Assembly (NCBI GenBank): GCA_009377745.1
Contig: WHTK01000008.1
Span: 1-64,000 of the forward strand
Reading direction: 5' to 3'
Source of the DNA: Dehalococcoidia bacterium
Lineage (GTDB): Bacteria > Chloroflexota > Dehalococcoidia > DSTF01 > WHTK01
Length of the DNA stretch: 64,000 nucleotides
Positions 41,128-49,182 of this stretch are shown piece by piece. The notes beneath the pieces are model-generated. The model was not told the origin of the DNA and did not search any database. It saw only the letters and a program-made list of their open reading frames with translations. The translations under genes were made by a program, and so were the position numbers. Every line of letters starts with the position of its first letter. The first letter of the stretch is position 1.

Positions 41128-42444
41128 CTAGGGCAGGGTCATGGGATCGGCGCCGAAGATATGGCCCATCTTGTCGCGCTTGGTGGAGAGGTAGCGCAGG
41201 TTGTGCTCGTTGGGCTCGATGATGATCGGCACGCGCTCGATCATCTGGAGGCCGAAGCCTTCAAGGCCAGCGCGCTTGGCCGGGTTGTTGGTGAGGATGC
41301 GGATGTCCCTCAGGCCGAGGTCGACGAGGATCTGCATGCCGATGCCGTAGTCGCGGCGGTCGGCCTCAAAGCCGAGGGCGTGGTTGGCCTCCACCGTATC
41401 GAGGCCGCCGTCCTGGAGCTCGTAGGCGCGCAGCTTGTTGTGGAAGCCGATGCCGCGCCCCTCTTGCCGCATGTAGACGATGACGCCGCGGCCTTCGGCG
41501 GCGATCATCTGCATCGACTTCTCCAGCTGCTCGCCGCAGTCGCAGCGCATGCTGCCGAAGACATCGCCGGTGACGCACTGGCTGTGGACGCGGACCAGGA
41601 CGGGGTCGCCAGACTCAACGTCACCCATGACCAGGGCGACGTGCTCGTCCGGGTCGGTGGTGCTGCGGTAGGCGATTGCGCGCCAGCTACCGTTGGGCGT
41701 CGGCAGCACGGTCTCGACGACGCGCTGCACGAGCTTCTCATGGCGCTGACGGTAGGCGATAAGCTGGTCAACGCTGACGATCTTGAGGTGGTGGCGCGTG
41801 GCGAAGCGCCGCAGGTCCGGCAGCCGCGCCATGGTCCCGTCCTGGCGCATGATCTCGCAGAGGACGCCTGCGGGCCTCAGACCGGCAAGCCTACATAGTT
41901 CGACAACGGCCTCGGTCTGGCCGGCGCGGACGAGGACGCCGCCCTCGCGCGCCCGTAAAGGGAAGAGGTGGCCGGGCATGACGAAGTCGTCCCGCGTCGA
42001 TTTGGGGTCGGCCAGGACCTGCACGGTGCGGGCGCGGTCGGCGGCGGAGATGCCGGTCGTGACGCCAAGCTTGGCCTCGACGGAGACGGTGAATGGCGTT
42101 CCGAAGCGCGAGCCATTGGCAGCGTTGTGGACCATCATCGGGATTTCAAGCTCGTCGATGCGCTCGGCGGTGAGCGGCATGCAGATCAGGCCGCGGCCGT
42201 ACCTGGCCATGAAGTTGATGTGCTCGGCGGTGACGAACTCGGCGGCGATGGTGAGGTCGCCTTCGTTCTCGCGCCCCTCGTCATCGACGATGATCACGAA
42301 GCGGCCGGCCTGGAACTCGGCAATCGCCTCTTCGACGGTCGCTATAACCCTCTCGCGCTGGCGCTTCGCGGCCGGCCCGGCTAGCTGAAGGTCTATATCC
42401 TGCTCGGTGGTCGTCTCAGCGCCTGCTTTACTTGTTACTCGCAC
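41128..42444 (-). CDS. ribBA: bifunctional DHBP synthase / GTP cyclohydrolase II
   Basis: 438 aa. RibB half (~35-235): FVIIVDDEGRENEGDLTIAA, RYGRGLICMPLTAERIDELE, RTVQVLADPKSTRDDFVMPG, HLFPLRAREGGVLVRAGQTE. RibA half (~240-430): VLVRVHSQCVTGDVFGSMRC with the zinc cysteines continuing to CDCGEQL, then MRQEGRGIGFHNKLRAYELQ. Makes both riboflavin precursors from ribulose-5-phosphate and GTP. GTG start 17 nt inside the end of ribE. Confidence 0.95.
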   Translation of the reverse strand: MRVTSKAGAETTTEQDIDLQLAGPAAKRQRERVIATVEEAIAEFQAGRFVIIVDDEGRENEGDLTIAAEFVTAEHINFMARYGRGLICMPLTAERIDELEIPMMVHNAANGSRFGTPFTVSVEAKLGVTTGISAADRARTVQVLADPKSTRDDFVMPGHLFPLRAREGGVLVRAGQTEAVVELCRLAGLRPAGVLCEIMRQDGTMARLPDLRRFATRHHLKIVSVDQLIAYRQRHEKLVQRVVETVLPTPNGSWRAIAYRSTTDPDEHVALVMGDVESGDPVLVRVHSQCVTGDVFGSMRCDCGEQLEKSMQMIAAEGRGVIVYMRQEGRGIGFHNKLRAYELQDGGLDTVEANHALGFEADRRDYGIGMQILVDLGLRDIRILTNNPAKRAGLEGFGLQMIERVPIIIEPNEHNLRYLSTKRDKMGHIFGADPMTLP

Positions 42445-43030
42445 TCAGGTCATAGCGCTCGTCCAGCAACTGCTCCACGTAGCGCGCGATGATGTCCGAT
42501 TCCAAGTTTACCTTATCGCCGGGGTGGAGCCGCATCAGGTTGGTGTTCTCCTGGGTGTAGGGGATCAGGCCCACCGAGAAGGTCTCTTGGTCGCGGGCGA
42601 TCACGGTCAGCGAGACACCGCTGATGGCGATGGGTCCCTTGACGATGACGTAGCGCAGGATCTCCGGCGGCGCGTTGAAGCGCGCGATGACAGAGTGCTC
42701 CTCCGGCGTGAAAGAGTGCAGCGAGCCGGTGTGCTCGATGACGCCGCGCAGCAGGTGCCCGCCGATGCGTCCGGCGAGGGTGAGGGCGCGTTCGAGGTTG
42801 ACCTCGTCGCCCGGTTTGAGGTCGCCGAGGTTGGTGCGGGCATAGGTCTCCTCCATGATCGAAGCGCGGAAGCCGTCCTCATCGAAGTAGACGGCGGTCA
42901 GGTCGCAGCCGTTGACGGCGATGGAGTCGCCGAGGTTGGTGCCCCAGGTGACCTTCTTGGCGTCGATGACCAGCCGCGCCGTCCCGGCCTCGCGTACCCT
43001 ACCTACCTCTTCGACGATGCCAGTGAACAA
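42428..43030 (-). CDS. ribE: riboflavin synthase alpha subunit
   Basis: 200 aa from TTG 43030 (AAAGGA upstream), giving the invariant FTGIVEEVG N-terminus; the frame extends upstream into a repeat array but that part is not coding. Two lumazine-binding barrels: first with NLGDSIAVNGCDLTAVYFDE, second with GPIAISGVSLTVIARDQETF. Dismutates two lumazines to riboflavin. Overlaps ribBA by 17 nt. Confidence 0.93.
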   Translation of the reverse strand: MFTGIVEEVGRVREAGTARLVIDAKKVTWGTNLGDSIAVNGCDLTAVYFDEDGFRASIMEETYARTNLGDLKPGDEVNLERALTLAGRIGGHLLRGVIEHTGSLHSFTPEEHSVIARFNAPPEILRYVIVKGPIAISGVSLTVIARDQETFSVGLIPYTQENTNLMRLHPGDKVNLESDIIARYVEQLLDERYDLSASNK

Positions 43031-43065
43031 AGCCTGTTTCCTTTCAGGGCGTGGGGTGATGGTAG

Positions 43066-43167
43066 CGGGCAAACGGGCAAACGGGCAACGGGCATACGGG
43101 CATACGGGCAACGGGCATACGGGCAACGGGCATACGGGCATACGGGCATACGGGCATACGGGCATAC
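43066..43167. repeat. minisatellite, 13 units of CGGGCAWA (7-8 bp)
   Basis: Units read CGGGCAAA (2), CGGGCAA (3 scattered) and CGGGCATA (8, the last five consecutive). The array lies between the divergent ribE and methyltransferase genes and ends 5 nt before the TATAAT of the latter, so it covers the place of its -35. Copy number is likely variable between strains. Confidence 0.9.
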
Positions 43168-43172
43168 GAGAC

Positions 43173-43178
43173 TATAAT
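43173..43178 (+). promoter_or_regulatory. -10 box of methyltransferase gene
   Basis: Consensus TATAAT, 7 nt before ATG 43186, with the -35 position inside the 8-bp repeat array. Confidence 0.5.
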
Positions 43179-43185
43179 GCGCGGC

Positions 43186-44004
43186 ATGTCTGAGAACGTG
43201 GAAGCAATGGAGATGAACCGGCGCTTCTGGGACGAAGCGGTGCCGATCCACGTGGCGTCTGAGTTCTACGATGTTGCGTCGTTCAAGGCGGGCAAATCGA
43301 CTCTGGGCCAGGTGGAGCTGAGCGAGGCCGGCGAGGTGCGGGGCAAGACGCTGCTGCATCTGCAGTGTCACTTTGGCATGGAAACGCTCTCCTGGGCGCG
43401 AGCCGGCGCCATCGTGACCGGCATCGACTTCTCGCGGCCGGCGATCGAGACGGCGCGGTCACTGGCGGCGGAGCTTGGCATTGACGCGACGTTCGTGGAG
43501 TCGAATATCTACGACCTGCCGGAGAAGCTGGCGGGCCAGTTCGACATCGTCTTCACGAGCCTGGGCGCGCTTTGCTGGCTGCCGGACGTGCCGGCCTGGG
43601 CGAAGATCGCGGCGGGATTCGTGAAGCCGGGCGGCATCTTCTACATTCTGGACGGGCACCCGGTGGGTCACTCGCTGGACGACGAGGCGCCAGCCGGCGA
43701 GCTGCGGTTGCGCTATCCCTACTTCGCCGGCACGCCGGTGCAGTTCGATGGCGAGGGCACTTACGCGGATACGAGCGCGAAGATCGAGAACCGCGGCACA
43801 GTCGAGTTCAACCACAACCTGGGCGAGATCGTGACCTCGTTGATCGACGCCGGGCTGAGGATCGAGTTCCTGCACGAGTTCCCGTTCTGCGGCTGGGAGG
43901 CGCTGCCCGGCATGATCAAGGGAGATGACGGCTTCTACCACCCACCGGCCGGCAGTGAGCTGGTCCCATTCTTGTTTTCGATAAGGGCGCGGAAGCCAGC
44001 CTAA
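43186..44004 (+). CDS. class I SAM-dependent methyltransferase
   Basis: 272 aa from ATG 43186 (in-frame ATG at 43177 is disfavoured because the -10 box overlaps it). Rossmann motif I is TLLHLQCHFGMETLSWARAG, with ATFVESNIYDLPEKLAGQFD after it, and motif IV-like FDIVFTSLGALCWLPDVPAW. A C-terminal beta region follows. Substrate unknown. Divergent from the riboflavin genes and convergent with the phosphotransferase gene. Confidence 0.8.
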   Translation: MSENVEAMEMNRRFWDEAVPIHVASEFYDVASFKAGKSTLGQVELSEAGEVRGKTLLHLQCHFGMETLSWARAGAIVTGIDFSRPAIETARSLAAELGIDATFVESNIYDLPEKLAGQFDIVFTSLGALCWLPDVPAWAKIAAGFVKPGGIFYILDGHPVGHSLDDEAPAGELRLRYPYFAGTPVQFDGEGTYADTSAKIENRGTVEFNHNLGEIVTSLIDAGLRIEFLHEFPFCGWEALPGMIKGDDGFYHPPAGSELVPFLFSIRARKPA

Positions 44005-44124
44005 GCGCAGGAGGTAGCGCGGTCTGGGCCGGCTTCGGTTGGACGGGAGCGTCCAGCACCCCAGCCTCGAAGGCCGGGGCATGAGGGTGCCCCGTCCGAG
44101 CTTCGTCCGCTGCGCTCCTCGGGT

Positions 44125-45051
44125 TTAGAGAGATGCAGCCCGCTGAGCCAGGGCACGCCGTAGGAAGGCGTCCAGTCGCGGTTTCACGTCCTCTGCCAGC
44201 ACATCGGTCAGTCCGGCGTCGTGGTAGTCCTGGAGCCAGATCTCGTAGTAGAGCAGGGCGCTGAGTCCGTAGAAGAGGTCGAAGAACCACATCCGCGGCA
44301 GGCGCGCTCCCATGGCCGCCTCATAGTCGGCCAGAAAGACATCCGCGACCTCCATACCGTGGCTGACGACGAGGTCGAGGCGGCATTGGCCCACGTCCAT
44401 GCGGGGGTCGCCAACGGTCGCCTGGGCCCAGTCGATGATCCCCGTCAGCCGTCCGCGATACCAGACCGTGTTGCCGGGAAAGTAGTCGTCATGCACCAGG
44501 CAAGGCGGCAGCAGCGTCAAGCCGTCGGGGGACGTATCGAGCGCAGTGAGCACCTCCCGCGTCAGCGGCTCCTCGGTGGCGACCCGTTCTCTACGCTTTT
44601 CGAGAGACTCCCGCATCTGCTCCATGCCATTCGGGGGCAGGAAGGTCAGGTCGTAGCGATCAGGCGTGACCGCGTGCAGCGGCAGGAGAGCGTGGGCCAG
44701 CTGCCGTGTCCAAGATCCGAGATTTGTCTGCCGAGACCAGGCCCGCCCCGGCAGGTACGAGAGCGCCATCGCCGGGGCGCCGAAGTAGGCGCCATCGGCA
44801 TCGAGCAGCAGCGGTCGTGGCGCGGCGATGCCGGCCTCATCGAGGAGCTGGAGTACCCTGAACTCGCGGCGGCAGTCCTCGGAGGTAGATTTCCGGTACT
44901 CAGGGATGTAGCGCCGCAACGTCACCTTGAACCGCGACCCGTCCGCCCTCTCGATCAATAGCGCGTGCATTTTCGCACCGAGCCCGCCTCGCAGCCGCCG
45001 TGAGCGGATGAGACTGGAGCCTGGAGAAAGCGCCTCGATCAGCGCAGCCAT
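44125..45051 (-). CDS. aminoglycoside phosphotransferase-family kinase
   Basis: 308 aa from ATG 45051; an ATG at 45117 would overlap ribD by 47 nt. Protein-kinase-like APH fold with the catalytic loop LVHDDYFPGNTVWYRGR and the metal-binding IIDWAQATVGDPRMDVGQCR. N-terminal lobe with the segment FKVTLRRYIPEYRK. Family members phosphorylate small molecules (aminoglycosides, choline, homoserine-like alcohols), so resistance should not be assumed. Lies just after ribD on the same strand. Confidence 0.8.
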   Translation of the reverse strand: MAALIEALSPGSSLIRSRRLRGGLGAKMHALLIERADGSRFKVTLRRYIPEYRKSTSEDCRREFRVLQLLDEAGIAAPRPLLLDADGAYFGAPAMALSYLPGRAWSRQTNLGSWTRQLAHALLPLHAVTPDRYDLTFLPPNGMEQMRESLEKRRERVATEEPLTREVLTALDTSPDGLTLLPPCLVHDDYFPGNTVWYRGRLTGIIDWAQATVGDPRMDVGQCRLDLVVSHGMEVADVFLADYEAAMGARLPRMWFFDLFYGLSALLYYEIWLQDYHDAGLTDVLAEDVKPRLDAFLRRALAQRAASL

Positions 45052-45070
45052 GCCTGACACGGAAGCCGGC

Positions 45071-46186
45071 TCAGCCTCCGGCGGGCCAAACGGGGTAGCC
45101 GGTGACGAGGATGTCATCGCCGAGGCGGCCTATGGTTATGTCACGCAGATGGACGGCGCCGGCCATGCGCTGTGCGCCAGCGCCATCGACAGCCATCGCG
45201 CCGGCCCCGACGATCATCGGGGCGATGACGGCCGTGACTTTGTCGACGAGGCGCTGGTCGAAGAAGGAGCCGTGCAGCACGCCGCCGCCCTCGACCAGCA
45301 AGCTGAGGACGCCGCGCCGCCCCAGCTCCTCGAGGAGCCGCCTTAGAGGGACGCGGCCGTCGTCAGCGGGTGGCATGACGAGAACCTGCGCGCCGCTGGC
45401 TTCGATCTGACGTCGCCATTCTGCCGCAGAGCGATGCGTGGTTGCGATCAGAGTCTTGGAGTCGCCTTTGAGGACGCTGGCCTCGGCGGAGATGCGGCCT
45501 GTGCTATCGACCACGACCCGCAGGGGCTGATGCTCCGACAGGACGCCATCGGGACGCGCCGTTAGCTGGGGGTCGTCAATGACGACGGTGGAAGCGCCGA
45601 CCATGATCGCATCCAGCAGGGGCCGGTTGGCGTGGGCCCAGTGCAGGGTCTCCGGGCCGCTTACCCAGCGTGAGTCGCCGGAAGCGGCGGCGATGCGCCC
45701 GTCCAGGCTGGCGGCGTACTTGACGATGACGAAGGGAAGGCCGGTGCGGCGGTGCTTGAGGTAGGCCTCCATCAGCTTTGAGGCTTCCTCAGCGCCGTCG
45801 CCGACCTCGACTTCGATGCCCTCTGCTTCGAGCGCAGCCTTGCCCTGGCCCGAGGTGCGCGGGTCGGGGTCGATCATGGAGCAGACGACACGCCCGACAC
45901 CGGTATCGATCAGGGCGCGCGAGCAGGAGAGTCGCGGTTGGCCGGTGCTGGACGAGACGTCGTGGCGGCAAGGCTCCAGCGTCACGTAGACGGTCGCCCC
46001 GCGCGCTGTCGCGCCGGCCTTGCTTAGAGCGGCGACCTCGGCGTGGGGTGAGCCGGGGCCGGCGTAATAGCCCTCGCCTACGACCTGGCCGTCCTTGACA
46101 ATGACGCAGCCGACGGCCGGGTTGGGGCTGACGTGGCCGGCCTGCCCTGCCAGCGCCAGCGCCCGCTGCATTGGCGGCGAGGGCAT
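45071..46186 (-). CDS. ribD: riboflavin biosynthesis deaminase/reductase
   Basis: 371 aa. Deaminase domain (~1-145): NPAVGCVIVKDGQVVGEGYY, GSPHAEVAALSKAG (the HAE zinc/catalytic site) and TLEPCRHDV. Reductase domain (~150-365): FVIVKYAASLDGRIAAASGD, WAHANRPLLDAIMVGASTVV, LLVEGGGVLHGSFFD. The second zinc Cys normally lies in a PPC motif nine residues after the first. Here the spacing from EPC to the next Cys is 15 residues (RHDVSSSTGQPRLSC), which is odd. Starts a few bases after dcd. Confidence 0.92.
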   Translation of the reverse strand: MPSPPMQRALALAGQAGHVSPNPAVGCVIVKDGQVVGEGYYAGPGSPHAEVAALSKAGATARGATVYVTLEPCRHDVSSSTGQPRLSCSRALIDTGVGRVVCSMIDPDPRTSGQGKAALEAEGIEVEVGDGAEEASKLMEAYLKHRRTGLPFVIVKYAASLDGRIAAASGDSRWVSGPETLHWAHANRPLLDAIMVGASTVVIDDPQLTARPDGVLSEHQPLRVVVDSTGRISAEASVLKGDSKTLIATTHRSAAEWRRQIEASGAQVLVMPPADDGRVPLRRLLEELGRRGVLSLLVEGGGVLHGSFFDQRLVDKVTAVIAPMIVGAGAMAVDGAGAQRMAGAVHLRDITIGRLGDDILVTGYPVWPAGG

Positions 46187-46188
46187 CG

Positions 46189-46815
46189 CTACTCCTGAGA
46201 GGGACGCCGGCGACGGCTGGGACGGTGGGGGCGCGCGGGCAGCGCCTGGCGGTAATTGAGGTAGTAGCGGCTGGGTTCCGGCCCCTCCTGGCCCTGATAC
46301 TTGGAGCCGCCCGACTTGCTGTTGCCGTAGGGCTCGTCGGCCGGGGTGGTCAGGCCGTTGAAGGAGATTTGCGAGACCGGCATGCCGAAGTAGAGGGTGA
46401 TCGGCAGGTTGGCGATATTGCGCAACTCGAGGGTAAGGCGTCCCTTGAAGCCGGGGTCTACGAAGCCGGCCGTCGAGTGGACGATGAGCCCGAGACGGCC
46501 CAGCGAGCTCTTGCCGTCCAGCCGCCCGACGAGGTCCGCCGGGACCTCAACCCGCTCCAGGGTTACGGCCAGGACGAACTCATCCGGATGGAGGATGAAC
46601 GGGTTGACCTCGTCAATCGTGATCAGCTCCGTCAGGTGCGGCATCTCCTGCTTCACGTCGATGTAGGGTAGGCGGTAGTTGCGGAAGACGCGGAATTCGC
46701 GGCCCAACCGCAGGTCAACGCTGGCCGGCTGGAGGTAGCGCTCGTCCCAGGGGTCGATGACCAGATGCCCGGACTCGATTTCGGCGCGGATGCTGTGGTC
46801 GCTGAGGACAGACGT
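46189..46815 (-). CDS. dcd: dCTP deaminase, apparently with ACG start codon
   Basis: 208 aa if read from 46815. The family N-terminus (SVLSDHSIRAEIESGHLVID, then DPWDERYLQPASVDLRLG) is fully present upstream of the first canonical start (TTG 46707). The expected initiator codon is ACG at 46813-46815, seven bases after an AGGAG site. Catalytic and nucleotide-binding segment DGKSSLGRLGLIVHSTAGFV, then DPGFKGRLTLELRNIANLP. Deaminates dCTP to dUTP; some homologs go on to dUMP. The C-terminus is Arg-rich. ACG may be a genuine rare start, a mutation or a sequencing error. Confidence 0.85.
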   Translation of the reverse strand, partial: TSVLSDHSIRAEIESGHLVIDPWDERYLQPASVDLRLGREFRVFRNYRLPYIDVKQEMPHLTELITIDEVNPFILHPDEFVLAVTLERVEVPADLVGRLDGKSSLGRLGLIVHSTAGFVDPGFKGRLTLELRNIANLPITLYFGMPVSQISFNGLTTPADEPYGNSKSGGSKYQGQEGPEPSRYYLNYRQALPARPHRPSRRRRPSQE

Positions 46816-46890
46816 AAGGGCGCTCCTGCAGGTTTATTGAGGCGATTCTAGTCCGCGCCCTCACGCTGGGCAAACCTGACATGCCTCACA

Positions 46891-46927
46891 AAGGAGAAGG
46901 GCGGACAGTATGGCGCCGCCCGTCCTT
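46891..46927 (-). terminator. hairpin after SIMPL-domain gene
   Basis: GGGCGG / CCGCCC with outer AAGGA / TCCTT arms and small internal mismatches, downstream (minus) of the stop at 46939. The tail is pyrimidine-rich rather than a pure T-run. Confidence 0.45.
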
Positions 46928-46938
46928 CTTGTTGCCTG

Positions 46939-47700
46939 TTACTCGATAGCCCAGAGTGCGTTGACGTTGACCACCACCTGCAGCTCACCGGGCTGGATCG
47001 GCGTGTCGGCCTGGGTTGCCGAGCCGGTGCGAGGAGCATTCAGATACGGCAAGGGCTGCGGTCCGCCGCTCTCCGAGATCGAGATCAGCTTGCCAAGGCT
47101 GACATTGCTGAGGCGGGCAAGGGTTTCAGCCTGGGCGCGAGCCTTCTCAACAGCTTCCTCACGCGCCTGCGCCATCAGCTCCTCTGGATCGTCGATGGTG
47201 AAGCTAATGCCGCGGACGATGGTCGAGTTGCCGCCGGCGCGTGTCGCGTCGTCCAGGGTCTTGCTGACCTTCGAGAGATCCTTGACCTTCACCACGATGA
47301 GATTGGACACGCGGTATCCGCGGATGACCTGACGGCCCGGCGCGACCGGTGGCGATATGGCGCCCGGAGCGACCGGCTGACTGCCCGCGACATCGTACTG
47401 GGGGTTAATCGAGAACTGCTGGGTCTGGATGTCAGGATCGGTGACGCCGTTGCTCTTGAGGGAGTCGATCACCGCGGTCTGCGCGGTCGCCGCCGCGTCA
47501 CGCACCGCCTCGACCGTTGGCGCTTCGACTTCAACGCCGAGCTGGAGGACGGCTACATCGGGTGTCCCAGTGGCGCTGCCGTTGGCGTTTACGTTGATGC
47601 CGTTGACGCCTCCCGGCCCCTGGACAATGGTGTCGCCGTTGCAGGCCGCGGCGCCCAGCGCCAGCAGCGCCACGGCAGCCAGCATGATTCGATACCTCAT
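46939..47700 (-). CDS. SIMPL-domain (DUF541) lipoprotein
   Basis: 253 aa. Lipoprotein signal with lipobox GAAAC at ~17-21. SIMPL domain from ~35: GINVNANGSATGTPDVAVLQLGV (in part), YRVSNLIVVKVKDLSKVSKT, ISFTIDDPEELMAQAREEAV, and a C-terminal PIQPGELQVVVNVNALWAIE. Envelope protein linked in other bacteria to oxidative or envelope stress. Four bases after the anti-sigma gene, so it is likely a member of the sigma regulon or operon. Confidence 0.85.
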   Translation of the reverse strand: MRYRIMLAAVALLALGAAACNGDTIVQGPGGVNGINVNANGSATGTPDVAVLQLGVEVEAPTVEAVRDAAATAQTAVIDSLKSNGVTDPDIQTQQFSINPQYDVAGSQPVAPGAISPPVAPGRQVIRGYRVSNLIVVKVKDLSKVSKTLDDATRAGGNSTIVRGISFTIDDPEELMAQAREEAVEKARAQAETLARLSNVSLGKLISISESGGPQPLPYLNAPRTGSATQADTPIQPGELQVVVNVNALWAIE

Positions 47701-47703
47701 CGG

Positions 47704-48552
47704 TCAGGTTCTCCCTTTACTACGCAACAGCGACCACGCGGCCACCACGAGCGATACAACGAAAGCAACAAAGGCGCCGATCTGGAGCAGACGCAACCAG
47801 TCAGTCTCGCCATCAGAGGCGGCAACGCCCGGTCGGAAGGAATCGGTGTCTGAGGGCGAAAAGCCCTGGCGCTCTGTGGCGGTGGAGGAGGCTACGCCGT
47901 CCGAGGAGGCATCTGCCTGGGGGACGGCAGGCGCTACGGGCGGCGCCGCGGCGCCAGCAGCCTGGGGTTGACCGGTGGCCGGGGGCAGGCCGGCGGTCCG
48001 GCCGGGCTGACCGGGCGACGGGACGGGGGAAATGGTCGCCGGCGCACCGAAGGTCTGGCTTTCGCCGCCGGCGCCGCCGGTGGGCGGGAGGCTGTTGGAG
48101 CTAGCGGCCTGGCCGGTCACATCGCGGGCAGCCGGCACAGGCGCCCCGGCTGCATCATCAGCGGCTTTGGCGGCGGACTCAGGCATGGCCAGGCGATCGC
48201 TCGACTCCGGACTGGAGTCAGAGACCGATGAAAGGTCGACAGCCACCAGGGCCAGGAAGACGGTGAGCGCAACCGCTGGCGCGAAGACGAACGGCGAACG
48301 CCTCGGCGCTGCCGGCCGCGGCCGCTCACGAGCGAGCTCCGGGCTAAGGACGAAGGATCTCGATGGCTCAAATCGCGGCAGCTCGGCCAGCAGAGACTTA
48401 GTCGTGCCGAGGCTATCGGAATGGGCGGCGCAGGCCTCGCAGCCGCGCAGGTGTTGCGCGATCGATGTCATGGGGCCGGAGGCAAGCTCGCCGTCGATGT
48501 AGGCGGACAGCTCTTCTTCGGTTGGATGGTGGCTTCGGCTCTTGAATAGCAT
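47704..48552 (-). CDS. zinc-finger anti-sigma factor (membrane)
   Basis: 282 aa. N-terminal zf-HC2/anti-sigma zinc domain with HHPTEEELSAYIDGEL and the HLRGCEACAAH motif (H...CxxC) at ~35-44. A hydrophobic segment at ~90-107 (FVFAPAVALTVFLALVAVDL) is followed by a Pro/Ala/Gly-rich extracytoplasmic linker and a C-terminal membrane segment at ~255-275. Controls the ECF sigma factor encoded 3 nt upstream. It has two membrane passes, unlike the LolA-type anti-sigma-like proteins earlier in the window. Confidence 0.85.
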   Translation of the reverse strand: MLFKSRSHHPTEEELSAYIDGELASGPMTSIAQHLRGCEACAAHSDSLGTTKSLLAELPRFEPSRSFVLSPELARERPRPAAPRRSPFVFAPAVALTVFLALVAVDLSSVSDSSPESSDRLAMPESAAKAADDAAGAPVPAARDVTGQAASSNSLPPTGGAGGESQTFGAPATISPVPSPGQPGRTAGLPPATGQPQAAGAAAPPVAPAVPQADASSDGVASSTATERQGFSPSDTDSFRPGVAASDGETDWLRLLQIGAFVAFVVSLVVAAWSLLRSKGRT

Positions 48553-48555
48553 CGT

Positions 48556-49143
48556 CTACACCTTAGGACGAAATCGAGTGGGTAGAAGTTCCGGCTCGCG
48601 GAGGAGGACGTCGCGCAGGCGGGCGCGGCCGCGGGCGATGCGGGACTTCACGGTGCCGAGCGAGGTCCCCATCGCCGTGGCGATCTCGACGTAGTCCAGG
48701 CCTTCGATATCGCAAAGGACGAGGGCGAGGCGCTGCTCGTCCGGCAGCTCACGCAGCGCTACTTCGATGCGGTCGCGCAGCTCCCCTTGGAGGAGGACCG
48801 GCTCCGGCTGTGGGCCGGCGTCCGGCGGTTCCGGCATTCCGTCCTCCAGGGCGTCATCCAGCGAGGTGGAGGGTCGCCTGCCGCGGCGCCGCAGCTCGTC
48901 CTTGCAGGCGTTGGCGGCGATGCGCAGGAGCCAGGGCCGGAATATGTCGCCCCGCAGGCCACCGAGACCACGCCAGGCGGCGATGAAAGCCTCCTGGGCC
49001 GCATCTTCCGCCTGCTGCCGCTGGCCCAGCAGCCGGTAACAGAGATTGACGACGAGGCCCTGATGCTCCAGGACAAGCTCATTGAAGGCGGCGATATCGC
49101 CCTCTCGGGCGCGGCGGAGACGATCGTCCACAAGCGGATTCAA
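48556..49143 (-). CDS. ECF-family RNA polymerase sigma factor
   Basis: 195 aa. Region 2 at ~18-80 (AFNELVLEHQGLVVNLCYRL, DAAQEAFIAAWRGL, PWLLRIAANACKDELRRRGR) and region 4 at ~130-185 (LRELPDEQRLALVLCDIEGL, DYVEIATAMGTSLGTVKSRI, ARGRARLRDVL). Followed directly by its zinc-finger anti-sigma and a SIMPL lipoprotein, a standard envelope-stress module. The C-terminus ends LPTRFRPKV. Confidence 0.93.
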   Translation of the reverse strand: MNPLVDDRLRRAREGDIAAFNELVLEHQGLVVNLCYRLLGQRQQAEDAAQEAFIAAWRGLGGLRGDIFRPWLLRIAANACKDELRRRGRRPSTSLDDALEDGMPEPPDAGPQPEPVLLQGELRDRIEVALRELPDEQRLALVLCDIEGLDYVEIATAMGTSLGTVKSRIARGRARLRDVLLREPELLPTRFRPKV

Positions 49144-49182
49144 TGCCGCCGGCTGGTTGGTGTCAAATCGGCTAAGACCTAC

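Noticed and set aside
43030..43165. N-terminal extension of ribE reading through the repeat array (MPVCPYAR repeats)
   Set aside because: It is translation of the CGGGCAWA minisatellite; the conserved riboflavin synthase N-terminus starts at TTG 43030 with a ribosome binding site.
43066..43167. CRISPR-like array
   Set aside because: Units are 7-8 bp with no spacers and no cas genes nearby, so it is a simple minisatellite.
40520..43180. FMN riboswitch in front of the riboflavin genes
   Set aside because: None of the conserved RFN-element blocks was seen upstream of ribD, ribE, ribBA or ribH.
44040..44120. Terminator between methyltransferase and phosphotransferase genes
   Set aside because: Short GC hairpins such as GGACG-GGAG-CGTCC are present, but none has a T-run or a long stem, so the evidence is too weak.
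44125..45051. Aminoglycoside resistance determinant
   Set aside because: The fold is shared by many metabolic kinases and nothing in the context supports resistance.
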